Shown piece by piece: positions 1 through 7,777 of a DNA stretch of 36,954 nt; position 1 is the first letter of the stretch; the number at the start of each line of letters is the position of its first letter. The notes under the pieces were generated by a model, which searched no databases, had not been told where the DNA came from, and was given only the letters and a program-made list of their open reading frames with translations. The stretch is from Anoxybacillus pushchinoensis (lineage in GTDB: Bacteria > Bacillota > Bacilli > Bacillales > Anoxybacillaceae). The position numbers and the translations under genes are program-made. The DNA lies in the NCBI RefSeq assembly GCF_900111795.1, contig NZ_FOJQ01000006.1, forward strand, positions 35,043 to 71,996, in the 5' to 3' direction.

Positions 1-264
1 TACAAAGCTAGATGGTATGGGAAACAGATCGTAACCGTAGCAAAAAACTTTCCGTCTAGTCAGCTTTGTTCGTGCTGTGGCTATCAAAACAAAGACGTGA
101 AACATCTTGCTTTGCGTGAATGGGAATGTCCTGTGTGCCATACTCATCACGACCGAGATGTGAACGCAAGTATCAATATCAAAAACGAAGCGATTAGGCT
201 TCTTAACCGCAGGAACTGTGGGGATCGCCTACTAAATAACCGAAAAAACTTTCGGTGTTCGTAG
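1..264 (+). CDS. tnpB: TnpB (IS200/IS605 OrfB), C-terminal part only
   Basis: The open frame enters from outside the window and ends at TAG 262-264, giving about 87 residues. It shows the C-terminal zinc-ribbon of TnpB (CSCCGYQN, then CPVC about 27 residues on) followed directly by the RuvC-III motif DRDVNAS. TnpB is the RNA-guided RuvC-type nuclease of IS200/IS605 transposons and the ancestor of Cas12. The first Cys pair reads C-S-C-C rather than the common C-x-x-C, but both outer Cys are present. The N-terminus and RuvC-I/II lie upstream, so whether the gene is intact cannot be judged. The last 40 or so codons overlap the probable omega RNA, as is usual for this family. Confidence 0.9.
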   Translation, partial: YKARWYGKQIVTVAKNFPSSQLCSCCGYQNKDVKHLALREWECPVCHTHHDRDVNASINIKNEAIRLLNRRNCGDRLLNNRKNFRCS

Positions 265-299
265 GAATCCGCTATGGCTTTAGCCTAGCGGTAGTTCAA
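1..299 (+). mobile_element. IS200/IS605-family element, right end
   Basis: The element comprises the tnpB 3' end, a subterminal imperfect hairpin at 269-291 (6 bp CCGCTA/TAGCGG, one bulged T, then GGCT/AGCC) and TTCAA at 295-299. In the IS608 group the right cleavage site is TCAA just outside such a hairpin, so I place the right tip at 299. There are no terminal inverted repeats, as expected. The left end lies outside the window. Confidence 0.75.
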
Positions 300-319
300 G
301 AACGGAACGTGTCATGCGG
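190..319 (+). ncRNA. probable TnpB omega RNA (reRNA) with guide
   Basis: The 3' part of tnpB and the right end can fold into a nested scaffold: GGAT (222-225) with ATCC (267-270), CCTAC (228-232) with GTAGG (261-265), a perfect 7-bp hairpin ACCGAAA-AAAC-TTTCGGT (239-256), then the right-end hairpin 269-291 and TTCAA. In known IS605 elements the omega RNA overlaps the tnpB end and its guide is the flanking DNA just past the element, which here would start at 300. Both outer boundaries are approximate; the fold is seen by eye, the function is inferred from the family. Confidence 0.5.
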
Positions 320-341
320 CTGGACAAATAGAAAAAAATAG

Positions 342-371
342 AAAAAAGGGCGAGATGTTCGCCCTTTTTTT
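342..371. terminator. bidirectional intrinsic terminator
   Basis: Stem GGGCGA/TCGCCC (348-353 with 359-364) is flanked by A-run and T-run, so it works in both directions. On the minus strand it closes the yjiH-type gene, whose stop codon starts 2 bp away. Confidence 0.85.
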
Positions 372-372
372 G

Positions 373-1728
373 TTAAAAGATTAAATGTGCCATGAAAACG
401 ATAATTGGCAATGTAATAAGTGTACGGAGAAGGAAGATGATCACTAAATCTTTAAATGTAATTGGTAATTTTGATGCAAGCAGTAATCCGCCAACTTCAG
501 ACATGTAAATAAGTTGTGTAACGGATACGCAGGCGATGACGAAGCGTGTGAACTCGCTCTCGATACCGCTTCCGATAATAGCTGGTAAAAACATATCTGC
601 AAAGCCGACGACCATCGTCTGAGCAGCCGCAGCGGCTTCTGGCACTTGAAGAAGAGTTAAAATTGGTACAAACGGTTTACCGAGCCATTCAAATACTGGG
701 GTTGTTTCTGCAATAATTAACGCAACAGTACCGATTGCCATGACAATAGGTAATACACCTAGCCACATATCAATCACGGTTTGCAAACCGTTTTTTAATA
801 ATTTTCCTATATGGCTATTGCGCTGGGCAACTTCAGTCGCTTGTTTTAATCCCCATTGAAAAGGTGTATACCCAGCAGGGATCGTTTCGTCAACAGGTAC
901 ATGATGTTCATAGTAATACGTATCCGGCTTTTTAGATAATGGTGGGATGCGCGGCATAATGATCGCTGCCGCAAGACCAGCAACAACAATTGTAAAGTAG
1001 TATACACCAAACATATGTTCAAGCTTCATATACGTAATGACAACAATACTAAATGTAATGGATACGACGGAAAATGTTGTTCCGATGACAGCCGCTTCCC
1101 GTTTTGTATAAAAGCCATCCTCATATTGTTTATTCGTCAATAATACACCAATCGTTCCATCGCCGAGCCAAGAGGCGATACAGTCAATCGATGAGCGACC
1201 AGGCAGCTTAAATACAGGTCTCATAATTTTTGTTAAAAGTGCACCGCACAGTTCAAGTAGACCGAAATTTAAAAGTAACGGCAAAAATAAGCCGGCGAAT
1301 AAAAACACAGAGAATAAAATTGGAATTAAACTATACAATAGCAAGGCCCCTGTATTTTCGGACCAAACCCATTCTGGACCAATTTTCCATAAGGTCATCG
1401 CCCCTAAAACGGATCCAACAACGCGAGCGCCGACAAACAAACCGTTTACATCAAATAGACGACGAAGAAAAGCGCTATCCATAATAAAAGAAGGTTGAGC
1501 TATTTTTGTAACGATCGTACCAATTGTAGCGGCAAACATAAACAACACTGAAATTGTTGGAATGATTGAATGAAACTGTCCTTCAACCCATTTGGCTAAT
1601 ATCGCTACAGGGATTGTCATTTCTCCTTTGTACGGAAAAGGTAACATAAATAGAAACACACCAATGAGTGATGGAATGAGAAACTTCATAGTGTCAGCAA
1701 ATGTGTACGATGGAGTATGCTTACTCAT
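373..1728 (-). CDS. YjiH family protein (nucleoside-recognition Gate domain membrane protein)
   Basis: This polytopic membrane protein of 451 residues matches the YjiH family of Gate-domain proteins, related to the nucleoside-recognition domains of spore maturation proteins SpmA/SpmB. It has repeated hydrophobic segments and a Gly/Pro-rich internal repeat. Family members are membrane proteins of poorly known role, so no substrate can be given. I chose ATG at 1728 over an in-frame GTG 12 nt upstream because GAAAGGTGG lies 8 nt before this ATG. The gene appears monocistronic, with a promoter at 1783-1810 and a terminator immediately after its stop. Confidence 0.75.
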   Translation of the reverse strand: MSKHTPSYTFADTMKFLIPSLIGVFLFMLPFPYKGEMTIPVAILAKWVEGQFHSIIPTISVLFMFAATIGTIVTKIAQPSFIMDSAFLRRLFDVNGLFVGARVVGSVLGAMTLWKIGPEWVWSENTGALLLYSLIPILFSVFLFAGLFLPLLLNFGLLELCGALLTKIMRPVFKLPGRSSIDCIASWLGDGTIGVLLTNKQYEDGFYTKREAAVIGTTFSVVSITFSIVVITYMKLEHMFGVYYFTIVVAGLAAAIIMPRIPPLSKKPDTYYYEHHVPVDETIPAGYTPFQWGLKQATEVAQRNSHIGKLLKNGLQTVIDMWLGVLPIVMAIGTVALIIAETTPVFEWLGKPFVPILTLLQVPEAAAAAQTMVVGFADMFLPAIIGSGIESEFTRFVIACVSVTQLIYMSEVGGLLLASKLPITFKDLVIIFLLRTLITLPIIVFMAHLIF

Positions 1729-2083
1729 CTGTTTAACCACCTTTCATTTATGTTTTGAAAACGGATACATAACATTGCTACTATCGTAATATAAAAATAA
1801 AAATAGTCAATATAACAAGACAATTCAGAAATATAAATAAATATACTCGGTGTATAAATATGAAGAAATAAAATTATATAAATACAAAAATATGAATCAA
1901 TAACAATTTATTTATTGTAAAATAGGTAACATAGAGCATAATAAACCAAAACGATTATATAATCAATCATTTTTATGTATAAACGTTCAAATTCGAAATT
2001 TTTTGTTTTTCTTAACACATCGATGCGTGTATCTTTTTGCTTGTGCGGTATGATAAACAAAAATGTGAAAAGGGGAATAACGA
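1729..2083. other. AT-rich intergenic region
   Basis: About 355 bp separate two divergent units. Apart from the promoter at 1783-1810 and a short palindrome GATTATATAATC at 1953-1964, I see no gene. The only open frame of any length here (minus strand, about 60 codons) has no ribosome binding site and no recognisable sequence. Confidence 0.6.
1783..1810 (-). promoter_or_regulatory. putative SigA promoter of yjiH-type gene
   Basis: Reading the minus strand, TTGACT and TACGAT are separated by 16 bp. The match is 5/6 and 4/6, in an AT-rich stretch about 55 bp before the start codon. Confidence 0.35.
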
Positions 2084-2530
2084 ATGTAGTACTACGCAAA
2101 GCCGATTGTCGTTGTTAGTGAATGTCTCGGTTTTTCTCCTTCTAAGCATAAATATTTGTTTATGGCTTATCATCAACAAAAGTTAAAACAACTTGGCAAC
2201 ATTGTTGCTAATCGTAACCGTTTACCGATAAAAGAAGTGTTTTTGCAGTATGAACTGTTTGCATGTCGCCCACGCCGCAATTCGAGTATTAATGTTTGTT
2301 AACATATGATTGGTTATTTTAAGCACGAGTTAAGCGGCGATGAGAAACGTTATGTCCATGAGTTGCTAGAAAAATATCGTGCTGGTAAGCTACCGTTAAG
2401 TAGTGTGACGGCGGTCATTCGGTGGGCTATTCGCTACCAAAATGATTATTTACTCAAGCAGCGGTATTTTCACCCCTATCCAGAGACGTTGCTTGACGTG
2501 ACGGACTCAGGAAAAGGAAGGGATTATTGA
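2084..2530 (+). pseudogene. DUF523/DUF1722 (YbgA-like) protein, internally deleted with two stops
   Basis: One reading frame runs from ATG 2084 (with AAAGGGG 7 nt upstream) to TGA 2530. It contains the start of a DUF523 domain (KPIVVVSECLGF), then jumps straight into DUF1722 (SKHKYLFMAYHQQ, LGNIVANRNRLP, HMIGYFKHELSGDEK, YLLKQRYFHPYPE). Roughly 100 or more residues of DUF523, including its conserved Cys region, are missing at that join. Two in-frame stops interrupt the rest: TAG at codon 2 (2087-2089) and TAA at 2300-2302. The TAA sits where relatives have Gln in a VLQH-like context. The second part could still be made from ATG 2306, but no good ribosome binding site precedes it. The identification rests on remembered family sequence. 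Confidence 0.75.
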
Positions 2531-2565
2531 AAAAGCGACAAGGGTTACCCATGTCGCTTTTTTGT
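2531..2565. terminator. terminator overlapping the steT stop codon
   Basis: GCGACA/TGTCGC (2535-2540 with 2552-2557) stacks on an inner GGG/CCC pair, with A/T tracts on both sides. The steT stop TAA (2545-2547) is in the apical loop, so the last codons of steT form the stem. It can also stop plus-strand transcription of the preceding pseudogene. Confidence 0.8.
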
Positions 2566-3855
2566 TATGGCGTAATACACTGGAATACCAGATAAGGTAA
2601 CAATGATTGATAAAAACGTGTCTAGCGGCGCATGAAGTACCGTGCTCATAATAATATAGGCTGTTCCGATAAGAGAAACGATTGGCGTAATTGGATAAAA
2701 AGGAACTCGATATAGCTGCTCGTTCGTTTCGGTTGATTTTCGTAATAAAAATACGGCAAAAAATGCAAAACCGTAAAATAAAAACACGCTGAAAATGGCA
2801 ATGTCTGTTAAACGATCGGCGTTGCCAAGCAACATCATCACGATGGCAATCGTCACTTGCATAAGTGTTGCAAATACAGGTGTGCGCCATTTTGGGTGAA
2901 GATGGGCGAAGTAACGGGAAAACGGGAACAGCCCATCCGTTGCCATTGCAAATGGCATGCGCGGGAACGTCAAAACTTTTCCGTTTAAGCAACCAAAGAT
3001 GGATATTAAAATACCGATGGCAATTAATTTTCCGCCAAATGCCCCGAATAACATTGTCGCTGCTTCACTTGCTGCGTTTGGTCCGAGTGCTACAATTTCA
3101 TCGGCACGAAGTACGTGAAGCAATGCGATATTGACAGCTACATAGGCAAACATCACGATAAGAATACCAGTAATAATCGCTTTCGGTAATGTTTTCGCAG
3201 GGTTTTTCATTTCCCCAGCAACAAATCCAACGTTCATCCATCCGTCATATGCCCATAACGTTGCTAAAACGGCTGCCCCCATACTAATCGTTTGACTACT
3301 TCCGCTGTCCATGCCGAAAATAGGTACATTACCCTTGAACACCCCGAAGACAATGATAAGAAAAATAGGTAATAATTTCGCCGCTGTTAAAACACTTTGA
3401 ACGATTCCACCAACCTGTGAGCCGAGCGTATTTACGATGGATAAAAATAAAACAGCGATGATGCCAATCCAAAGCTCATTTTCTTTCGGCAAACCGAAAA
3501 CTCCTACAAATAATGCCCCGAAGTACAAGCCTAGCGCACCGATGACGGCAGGCCCATAAATGATGGTTTGTACCCATCCGCATAAAAAGCCCCAAAACTT
3601 CCCGTAAACTTTTTCAATATATACGTACAATCCACCTGTTTCAGGAATTTTTGAGCTCACTTCTGCAATCGTTAACCCACTAGCTAACGTAATGATTCCC
3701 CCGATAATCCAAGCGAGAAGAGCAAATGTTGAATTTCCAGTTGCTTCAATGACAACAGCGGGTTTCATAAAGATACCGGATCCTATCACAGTACCAACGA
3801 CGATGGCTGTTGCTGTAATAAAGCCGATGCTTTGTTTCAATTCTGTTTTCGTCAT
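2545..3855 (-). CDS. steT: serine/threonine exchanger SteT (APC/LAT amino-acid transporter)
   Basis: This is an APC-superfamily permease of 436 residues with about 12 membrane segments. The TM1 signature GTVIGSGIFMKP, the TM3 region IPETGGLYVYIEKVYG, and WAYDGWMNVGFVAGEMKNPAKTLP in TM6 match Bacillus SteT (YkbA) along the whole length. SteT exchanges L-serine and L-threonine, and more weakly aromatic residues, across the cytoplasmic membrane. ATG 3855 is preferred over GTG 3864 because AGAGGTG lies 6-7 nt before it. The gene is monocistronic and divergent from mntABCD, with an extended -10 promoter and a terminator inside its 3' end. Substrate assignment is by homology only. Confidence 0.8.
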   Translation of the reverse strand: MTKTELKQSIGFITATAIVVGTVIGSGIFMKPAVVIEATGNSTFALLAWIIGGIITLASGLTIAEVSSKIPETGGLYVYIEKVYGKFWGFLCGWVQTIIYGPAVIGALGLYFGALFVGVFGLPKENELWIGIIAVLFLSIVNTLGSQVGGIVQSVLTAAKLLPIFLIIVFGVFKGNVPIFGMDSGSSQTISMGAAVLATLWAYDGWMNVGFVAGEMKNPAKTLPKAIITGILIVMFAYVAVNIALLHVLRADEIVALGPNAASEAATMLFGAFGGKLIAIGILISIFGCLNGKVLTFPRMPFAMATDGLFPFSRYFAHLHPKWRTPVFATLMQVTIAIVMMLLGNADRLTDIAIFSVFLFYGFAFFAVFLLRKSTETNEQLYRVPFYPITPIVSLIGTAYIIMSTVLHAPLDTFLSIIVTLSGIPVYYAITKKRHG

Positions 3856-3903
3856 GTTGTTCACCTCTAAAAAACAGTTGTTTTTTTGTGTCGGACAATC
3901 GAT

Positions 3904-3912
3904 ATTATAGCA
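3904..3912 (-). promoter_or_regulatory. extended -10 promoter of steT
   Basis: On the minus strand the sequence reads TGCTATAAT, a perfect TATAAT with a TGn extension. It lies about 50 bp upstream of the steT start. No convincing -35 was seen, as is common for extended -10 promoters. Confidence 0.5.
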
Positions 3913-3951
3913 TGAGATGAATGAAAACTTCTTTTTTTGAAAATTAAAATA

Positions 3952-3980
3952 TTGACAGGGAGAAAAGAAAAGAATAAGAT
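3952..3980 (+). promoter_or_regulatory. mntABCD promoter
   Basis: TTGACA (3952-3957) and TAAGAT (3975-3980) are spaced by 17 bp. The start point would be near 3987, so the first MntR-like box (3990-4006) would sit right on the start of transcription. The 5' leader would then be about 170 nt. Confidence 0.55.
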
Positions 3981-3989
3981 AAAATTAAA

Positions 3990-4006
3990 TTTGGTCTAAA
4001 GAAACT
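3990..4006 (+). promoter_or_regulatory. MntR-like operator 1
   Basis: TTTGGTCTAAAGAAACT closely resembles the Bacillus MntR box (TTTGCCTTAAGGAAACT). MntR is the Mn2+-dependent repressor of mntABCD and mntH. The position just downstream of a promoter suits repression. Confidence 0.6.
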
Positions 4007-4102
4007 TTTTTAACCTTAATCATTATTGTTTGCTTGTTCCACATGTCACACGTTTTTTGTTCATGCATATAATGGGCGGCAAACAAATTTTTTTGGCTTT
4101 AT

Positions 4103-4119
4103 GTTGCATTGAGGAAACT
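4103..4119 (+). promoter_or_regulatory. MntR-like operator 2
   Basis: GTTGCATTGAGGAAACT is a second close match to the MntR box, 113 bp after the first and 36 bp before the mntA start. A TATAAT at 4068-4073 could belong to a second promoter that this box would control, although no good -35 is visible. Confidence 0.55.
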
Positions 4120-4155
4120 TTTATATCCTTATACAACTTTTGAAGGAGGATGTAT

Positions 4156-5067
4156 ATGAAAAAATGGTTGGTTGTATGGACCGTTTTATTATTGTTGTTC
4201 GGTTGTGAAACGAAAGCACCTAAAAAAGACGTTATTTACGTTGTCGCTACAACGGGGCAAATTGCAGATTTAGTTGAACATGTCGGGGGAGAGTATGTTC
4301 ATGTGGAAGCGTTGATGGGGCCAGGGGTAGATCCGCATTTGTATAAAGCGACACAAGGTGACATTCAGAAGTTGAGTCAAGCAGACATCATCTTTTATAA
4401 CGGGCTTCATTTAGAAGGAAAACTCGGAGAAATATTCACAAAAATGTCAAAAACGAAAAAAGTCGTCGCAGTAAGTGAAGCGATTCCGAAAGAGAAGTTA
4501 ATTGAAATAGACGGAGTGTATGATCCGCACATATGGTTTGATCTTGATTTGTGGAGATATGCAACGCAAAAGGTAAGAGACGAATTAAGTGCAGTGGATC
4601 CGAAACATAAACAAATATATCAAAAACGAGCAGAAGCATATGAATCTCAACTCATGCAGTTAAAAGAGGAAGCCAAAAAAGAGATGAACGCCATTCCAAA
4701 AAAACAGCGTGTTTTAATTACAGCCCATGATGCTTTTCATTATTTCGGTCGTGCGTATGATATCGAAGTAGTTGGCCTACAAGGGTTAAGTACAGATGCA
4801 GAATACGGATTGAAAGATATTCAAGAACTTGTTGATATGATTGTTGACCGGAATATTCAAGCTGTATTTGTGGAAAGCAGTGTATCGAAAAAGGCAATTG
4901 AAGCGGTTGTTGAAGGAGCAAAACAGCGTGGCCATCACGTTTCGATTGGTGGAGAACTATTTTCAGATGCGCTCGGAAAAAAGGGGACTGAAGAAGGGAC
5001 GTTCATTGGTATGTATCGTTACAATGTTAAAACGATTGCACAAGCATTGAAGGGGGAAGGACGATGA
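4156..5067 (+). CDS. mntA: manganese-binding lipoprotein MntA (ABC transporter)
   Basis: This 303-residue protein is the extracellular solute-binding subunit of a cluster A-I (ZnuA/MntA/PsaA) ABC importer. It has a lipoprotein signal peptide ending in the lipobox LFGC (Cys about residue 19), which anchors it to the outer face of the membrane. Metal-ligand motifs are GVDPHLYKATQGD, DPHIWFD, TAHDAFHYFG and VESSVS. The sequence follows Bacillus MntA throughout and lacks the His-rich loop typical of zinc-specific ZnuA, so Mn2+ is the likely ligand. ATG 4156 is preferred over ATG 4150 because the latter abuts GGAGG, whereas 4156 has 6 nt spacing. It overlaps mntB by 4 nt and is first in the mntABCD operon. 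Confidence 0.88.
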   Translation: MKKWLVVWTVLLLLFGCETKAPKKDVIYVVATTGQIADLVEHVGGEYVHVEALMGPGVDPHLYKATQGDIQKLSQADIIFYNGLHLEGKLGEIFTKMSKTKKVVAVSEAIPKEKLIEIDGVYDPHIWFDLDLWRYATQKVRDELSAVDPKHKQIYQKRAEAYESQLMQLKEEAKKEMNAIPKKQRVLITAHDAFHYFGRAYDIEVVGLQGLSTDAEYGLKDIQELVDMIVDRNIQAVFVESSVSKKAIEAVVEGAKQRGHHVSIGGELFSDALGKKGTEEGTFIGMYRYNVKTIAQALKGEGR

Positions 5068-5804
5068 ATCCGCTAGTTGTTGACCAAATGACAGTTGCGT
5101 ATGATCGGCAACTTGTATTAGAAGATGTATCATTTTCTGTTCCAGAAGGAAAGTTAGTAGGGATTATCGGTCCAAACGGAGCAGGAAAATCAACATTAAT
5201 GAAGGCGATGTTAAATTTTATTCCGCGTATGCACGGGAATGTTTTCGTATATGGCCAACCGTATGAGAAGCAAAGACATCTTGTCGGATACGTTCCGCAA
5301 CGAAATTCTGTTGATTGGGATTTTCCAACGAATGCGCTTGATGTTGTATTGATGGGGAGATATGGTCATATCGGACTATGGAAACGACCACGAAAAGAAG
5401 ACGTAGAGATTGCAATGCAATGTTTAGATAAAGTCGGCATGTTGCCTTATGCGAAACGGCAAATTAGCCAACTATCTGGTGGACAGCAGCAGCGCGTGTT
5501 TTTAGCGCGTGCACTCGCACAAGATGCTTCTATTTATCTTATGGATGAACCGTTTGTTGGAGTGGATGCCGCGACAGAAAAAGCGATTATTCAACTGTTA
5601 AATGAACTAAAAACGCGTGGAAAAACGGTATTGGTTGTCCATCATGATTTGCAAACGGTGCGAGATTATTTCGATTATGTTTTATTGTTAAATAAACGTG
5701 TCATAGCGTTTGGTGAAACGGAACGCACATTCACGTATGATCATATTCAAAACACGTATGGTGGAAAAGTGACTTTTCTCTCTGCCACACATATCGTGGG
5801 GTGA
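5064..5804 (+). CDS. mntB: manganese ABC transporter ATP-binding protein MntB
   Basis: This is the ATPase subunit, 246 residues. Walker A GPNGAGKST is near residue 37, the Q-loop lies in YVPQRNSVDWDFP, the signature is LSGGQQQR, Walker B is IYLMDEP and the H-loop is VVHHD. The VDWDFP segment after the Q-loop is characteristic of the Mn/Zn/Fe importer ATPases. It drives uptake through MntC and MntD at the inner face of the membrane. The start overlaps the mntA stop (ATGA), indicating translational coupling, with GGGGGAAGG as ribosome binding site. Nothing is missing. Confidence 0.9.
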   Translation: MNPLVVDQMTVAYDRQLVLEDVSFSVPEGKLVGIIGPNGAGKSTLMKAMLNFIPRMHGNVFVYGQPYEKQRHLVGYVPQRNSVDWDFPTNALDVVLMGRYGHIGLWKRPRKEDVEIAMQCLDKVGMLPYAKRQISQLSGGQQQRVFLARALAQDASIYLMDEPFVGVDAATEKAIIQLLNELKTRGKTVLVVHHDLQTVRDYFDYVLLLNKRVIAFGETERTFTYDHIQNTYGGKVTFLSATHIVG

Positions 5805-5809
5805 ATAAT

Positions 5810-6709
5810 ATGGACATCAATGTTCAATGGGTATTTACAAGCATGGCACTGCTCGGATTAGCGAGCGGAATGATTGGTACGTTTGTACTGCTCAAAAAAC
5901 AAAGTTTAATAGGGGATGCGATGGCGCATGCTGCACTTCCGGGGATTTGTATCGCTTTTCTTCTATATGGACAAAAATCGCTCCTTTTCTTTTTCATCGG
6001 TGCCGCTTGCTCAGGATATGTTGCTACAGCATGTATTCAGTTTATTGTTAAACATACGCGCATTAAAGAAGATGCAGCAATTGGCATTGTGTTGTCTGTA
6101 TTTTTCGGTTTAGGGATCGTGTTATTGACATGGATCAATCAACATGAAGGTGGAAATCAAAGTGGAATTAACGACTTTTTGTTTGGAAAGGCAGCGTCAT
6201 TGACTGGAAGTGATGTGAACGTGCTTGCTGTGACAACGATAATAATGATTATCATCACTTCTGTTTTTTTTAAAGAATTTAAGATCATTACATTTGATCG
6301 AGCGTTTGCGCAAGGAATTGGTGTACCGGTATCATTATTGAACGGTGTACTTATGTTTTTAATCGTCTCTGTTGTTGTCGTTGGTTTACAGGCGGTTGGT
6401 GTCGTGTTAATGTCTGCTTTACTTATTACGCCGGCGTTAGCTGCAAGATATTGGACAGAAAAACTAGAATGGATGACGTTGTTAGCCGGCGTATTTGGTG
6501 CTTTATCTGGAGTTGCTGGGGCATATGTGAGTTTGATTGCTTATGTGCCTACCGGTCCACTCGTTATTATTTTTGCGACGGCTCTGTTTCTCTTCTCGTT
6601 TTTATTCGCCCCGAAACGTGGTTTATGTAGCAAAATCATTCGTCGGCATGTAGAAAGAAAAAAATTGCGCGTGAAACAACTAATGTATGAGCGAGGGGAG
6701 CAGTTATGA
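5810..6709 (+). CDS. mntC: manganese ABC transporter permease MntC, short form
   Basis: This is an ABC-3 family permease of 299 residues with eight or nine hydrophobic segments. It carries the family hallmarks LLKKQSLIGDAMAHAALPG and a central ITFDRAFAQGIGVP coupling helix. It forms the membrane channel together with MntD. ATG 5810 is chosen because GGGGTGA lies 6-7 nt upstream; an in-frame GTG at 5801 would overlap the mntB stop. As I remember it, the B. subtilis MntC is some 130 residues longer with a cytosolic extension. This one stops soon after the last membrane helix with a basic tail (RRHVERKKLRVKQ). It overlaps mntD by ATGA. Confidence 0.85.
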   Translation: MDINVQWVFTSMALLGLASGMIGTFVLLKKQSLIGDAMAHAALPGICIAFLLYGQKSLLFFFIGAACSGYVATACIQFIVKHTRIKEDAAIGIVLSVFFGLGIVLLTWINQHEGGNQSGINDFLFGKAASLTGSDVNVLAVTTIIMIIITSVFFKEFKIITFDRAFAQGIGVPVSLLNGVLMFLIVSVVVVGLQAVGVVLMSALLITPALAARYWTEKLEWMTLLAGVFGALSGVAGAYVSLIAYVPTGPLVIIFATALFLFSFLFAPKRGLCSKIIRRHVERKKLRVKQLMYERGEQL

Positions 6710-7575
6710 GTTATACGATTTGGATTTTGCTTACTGCAACTCTTGTCGGGATTAACTGTGGATTAGTCGGTACATTTCTCGTATTACGGAAAATGTCGAT
6801 GCTCTCTGATGCGATCAGTCATAGCGTATTGCTAGGAATTGTGGGGGCGTATATGGTAAGCCATCAACTGCAAGGGGTGTCTATGCTCATCGGCGCTTTG
6901 CTTGTCGGATTGCTAACAACATTTCTCGTCCAATTGTTGCATCAAAAGGGGGTGCAAAGTGACGCAGCCATCGGGGTTGTGTTTACATGCTTGTTTGCGA
7001 TCGGGGTTGTCCTCATTTCCTTATTCGCAGATCGTGTTCATTTAGATGTCGAACATGCGCTGATGGGTGAAATTGCATTTGTGCCGTGGGATGTGCTGGA
7101 AGTTGGCGGACGAAGTATTGGACCGAAAGCCGTTTGGTTGCTTGGATTTGTTTTAGCGATCAATATATTCGTTATTGTTTTTGCTTACAAAGAATTAAAA
7201 ATTAGCTCATTTGATAGTGAAATGGCAATTACGCTTGGAATTCCGGTCGTGCTGATTCACTACGTATTAATGGGGATGTTGTCGTTAACGACTGTTGCCT
7301 CATTTGATAGTGTTGGTGCCATTTTAGTTGTAGCGATGCTTATTGTACCAAGTGCAACAGCTTATTTGTGGACGGATCGACTTAGCACGATGCTTATATG
7401 TAGTGCTTTTATCGGTGTATTGGCATCGGTGATCGGCTACGTGGGAGCGACAGCATTCAACGTCTCTATTTCTGGAGCAATTGCTGTATCAACCGGTGTC
7501 ATCTTCTTTGTTTCTTTATGGATTGCACCAAAACATGGGTTATTGCGGAAATGGATGAAAAAATCTCCTGCCTAG
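6706..7575 (+). CDS. mntD: manganese ABC transporter permease MntD
   Basis: This second ABC-3 permease has 289 residues and is homologous to MntC. Its conserved segments are LRKMSMLSDAISHSVLLG near the N-terminus and ISSFDSEMAITLGIP as coupling helix. MntC and MntD would form the heterodimeric channel fed by MntA and powered by MntB. ATG overlaps the mntC stop and follows GAGGGGAG. It is the last gene of the operon. Its final codons and stop form one half of a perfect 26-nt palindrome at 7561-7586. Confidence 0.87.
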   Translation: MSYTIWILLTATLVGINCGLVGTFLVLRKMSMLSDAISHSVLLGIVGAYMVSHQLQGVSMLIGALLVGLLTTFLVQLLHQKGVQSDAAIGVVFTCLFAIGVVLISLFADRVHLDVEHALMGEIAFVPWDVLEVGGRSIGPKAVWLLGFVLAINIFVIVFAYKELKISSFDSEMAITLGIPVVLIHYVLMGMLSLTTVASFDSVGAILVVAMLIVPSATAYLWTDRLSTMLICSAFIGVLASVIGYVGATAFNVSISGAIAVSTGVIFFVSLWIAPKHGLLRKWMKKSPA

Positions 7576-7596
7576 GCAGGAGATTTAGTCTTTTAT
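7561..7596 (+). terminator. mnt operon terminator overlapping the mntD stop
   Basis: A 26-nt perfect palindrome (AAATCTCCTGCCT and its complement, 7561-7586) contains the mntD stop TAG (7573-7575). It is followed by a weak T-rich stretch (TAGTCTTTT). The stem is strong but the T-tract is poor. Confidence 0.65.
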
Positions 7597-7737
7597 TGCG
7601 GAAAGAAACGAATCAATAATACTTACATCATTTGTAACTAGAAAAGCAGGAAGTAATGCAATAATGGCCACAACCGTATTTTCTTATTTTTCTGTATTTT
7701 TGTCAATACTTTTGTCCGCGAAATTTTGGTGCGAAAA

Positions 7738-7746
7738 TGATATAAT
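7738..7746 (+). promoter_or_regulatory. extended -10 promoter of the MFS gene
   Basis: TGATATAAT, a perfect TATAAT with TGn extension, lies 31 bp before the start codon. No -35 at ordinary spacing was recognised. Confidence 0.5.
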
Positions 7747-7777
7747 AACAAAATAGTTGCTTTGAAGGGGGGGTACG

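Noticed and set aside
1908-2099. 63-codon open frame on the minus strand
   Set aside because: No ribosome binding site, low-complexity AT-rich composition, and it overlaps the start of the DUF523 pseudogene.
7590-7690. Minus-strand hydrophobic peptide (about 30 codons) between mntD and the MFS gene
   Set aside because: It is closed by a stop just upstream, has no start codon with a ribosome binding site, and no recognisable family. It may be an old gene remnant but cannot be supported.
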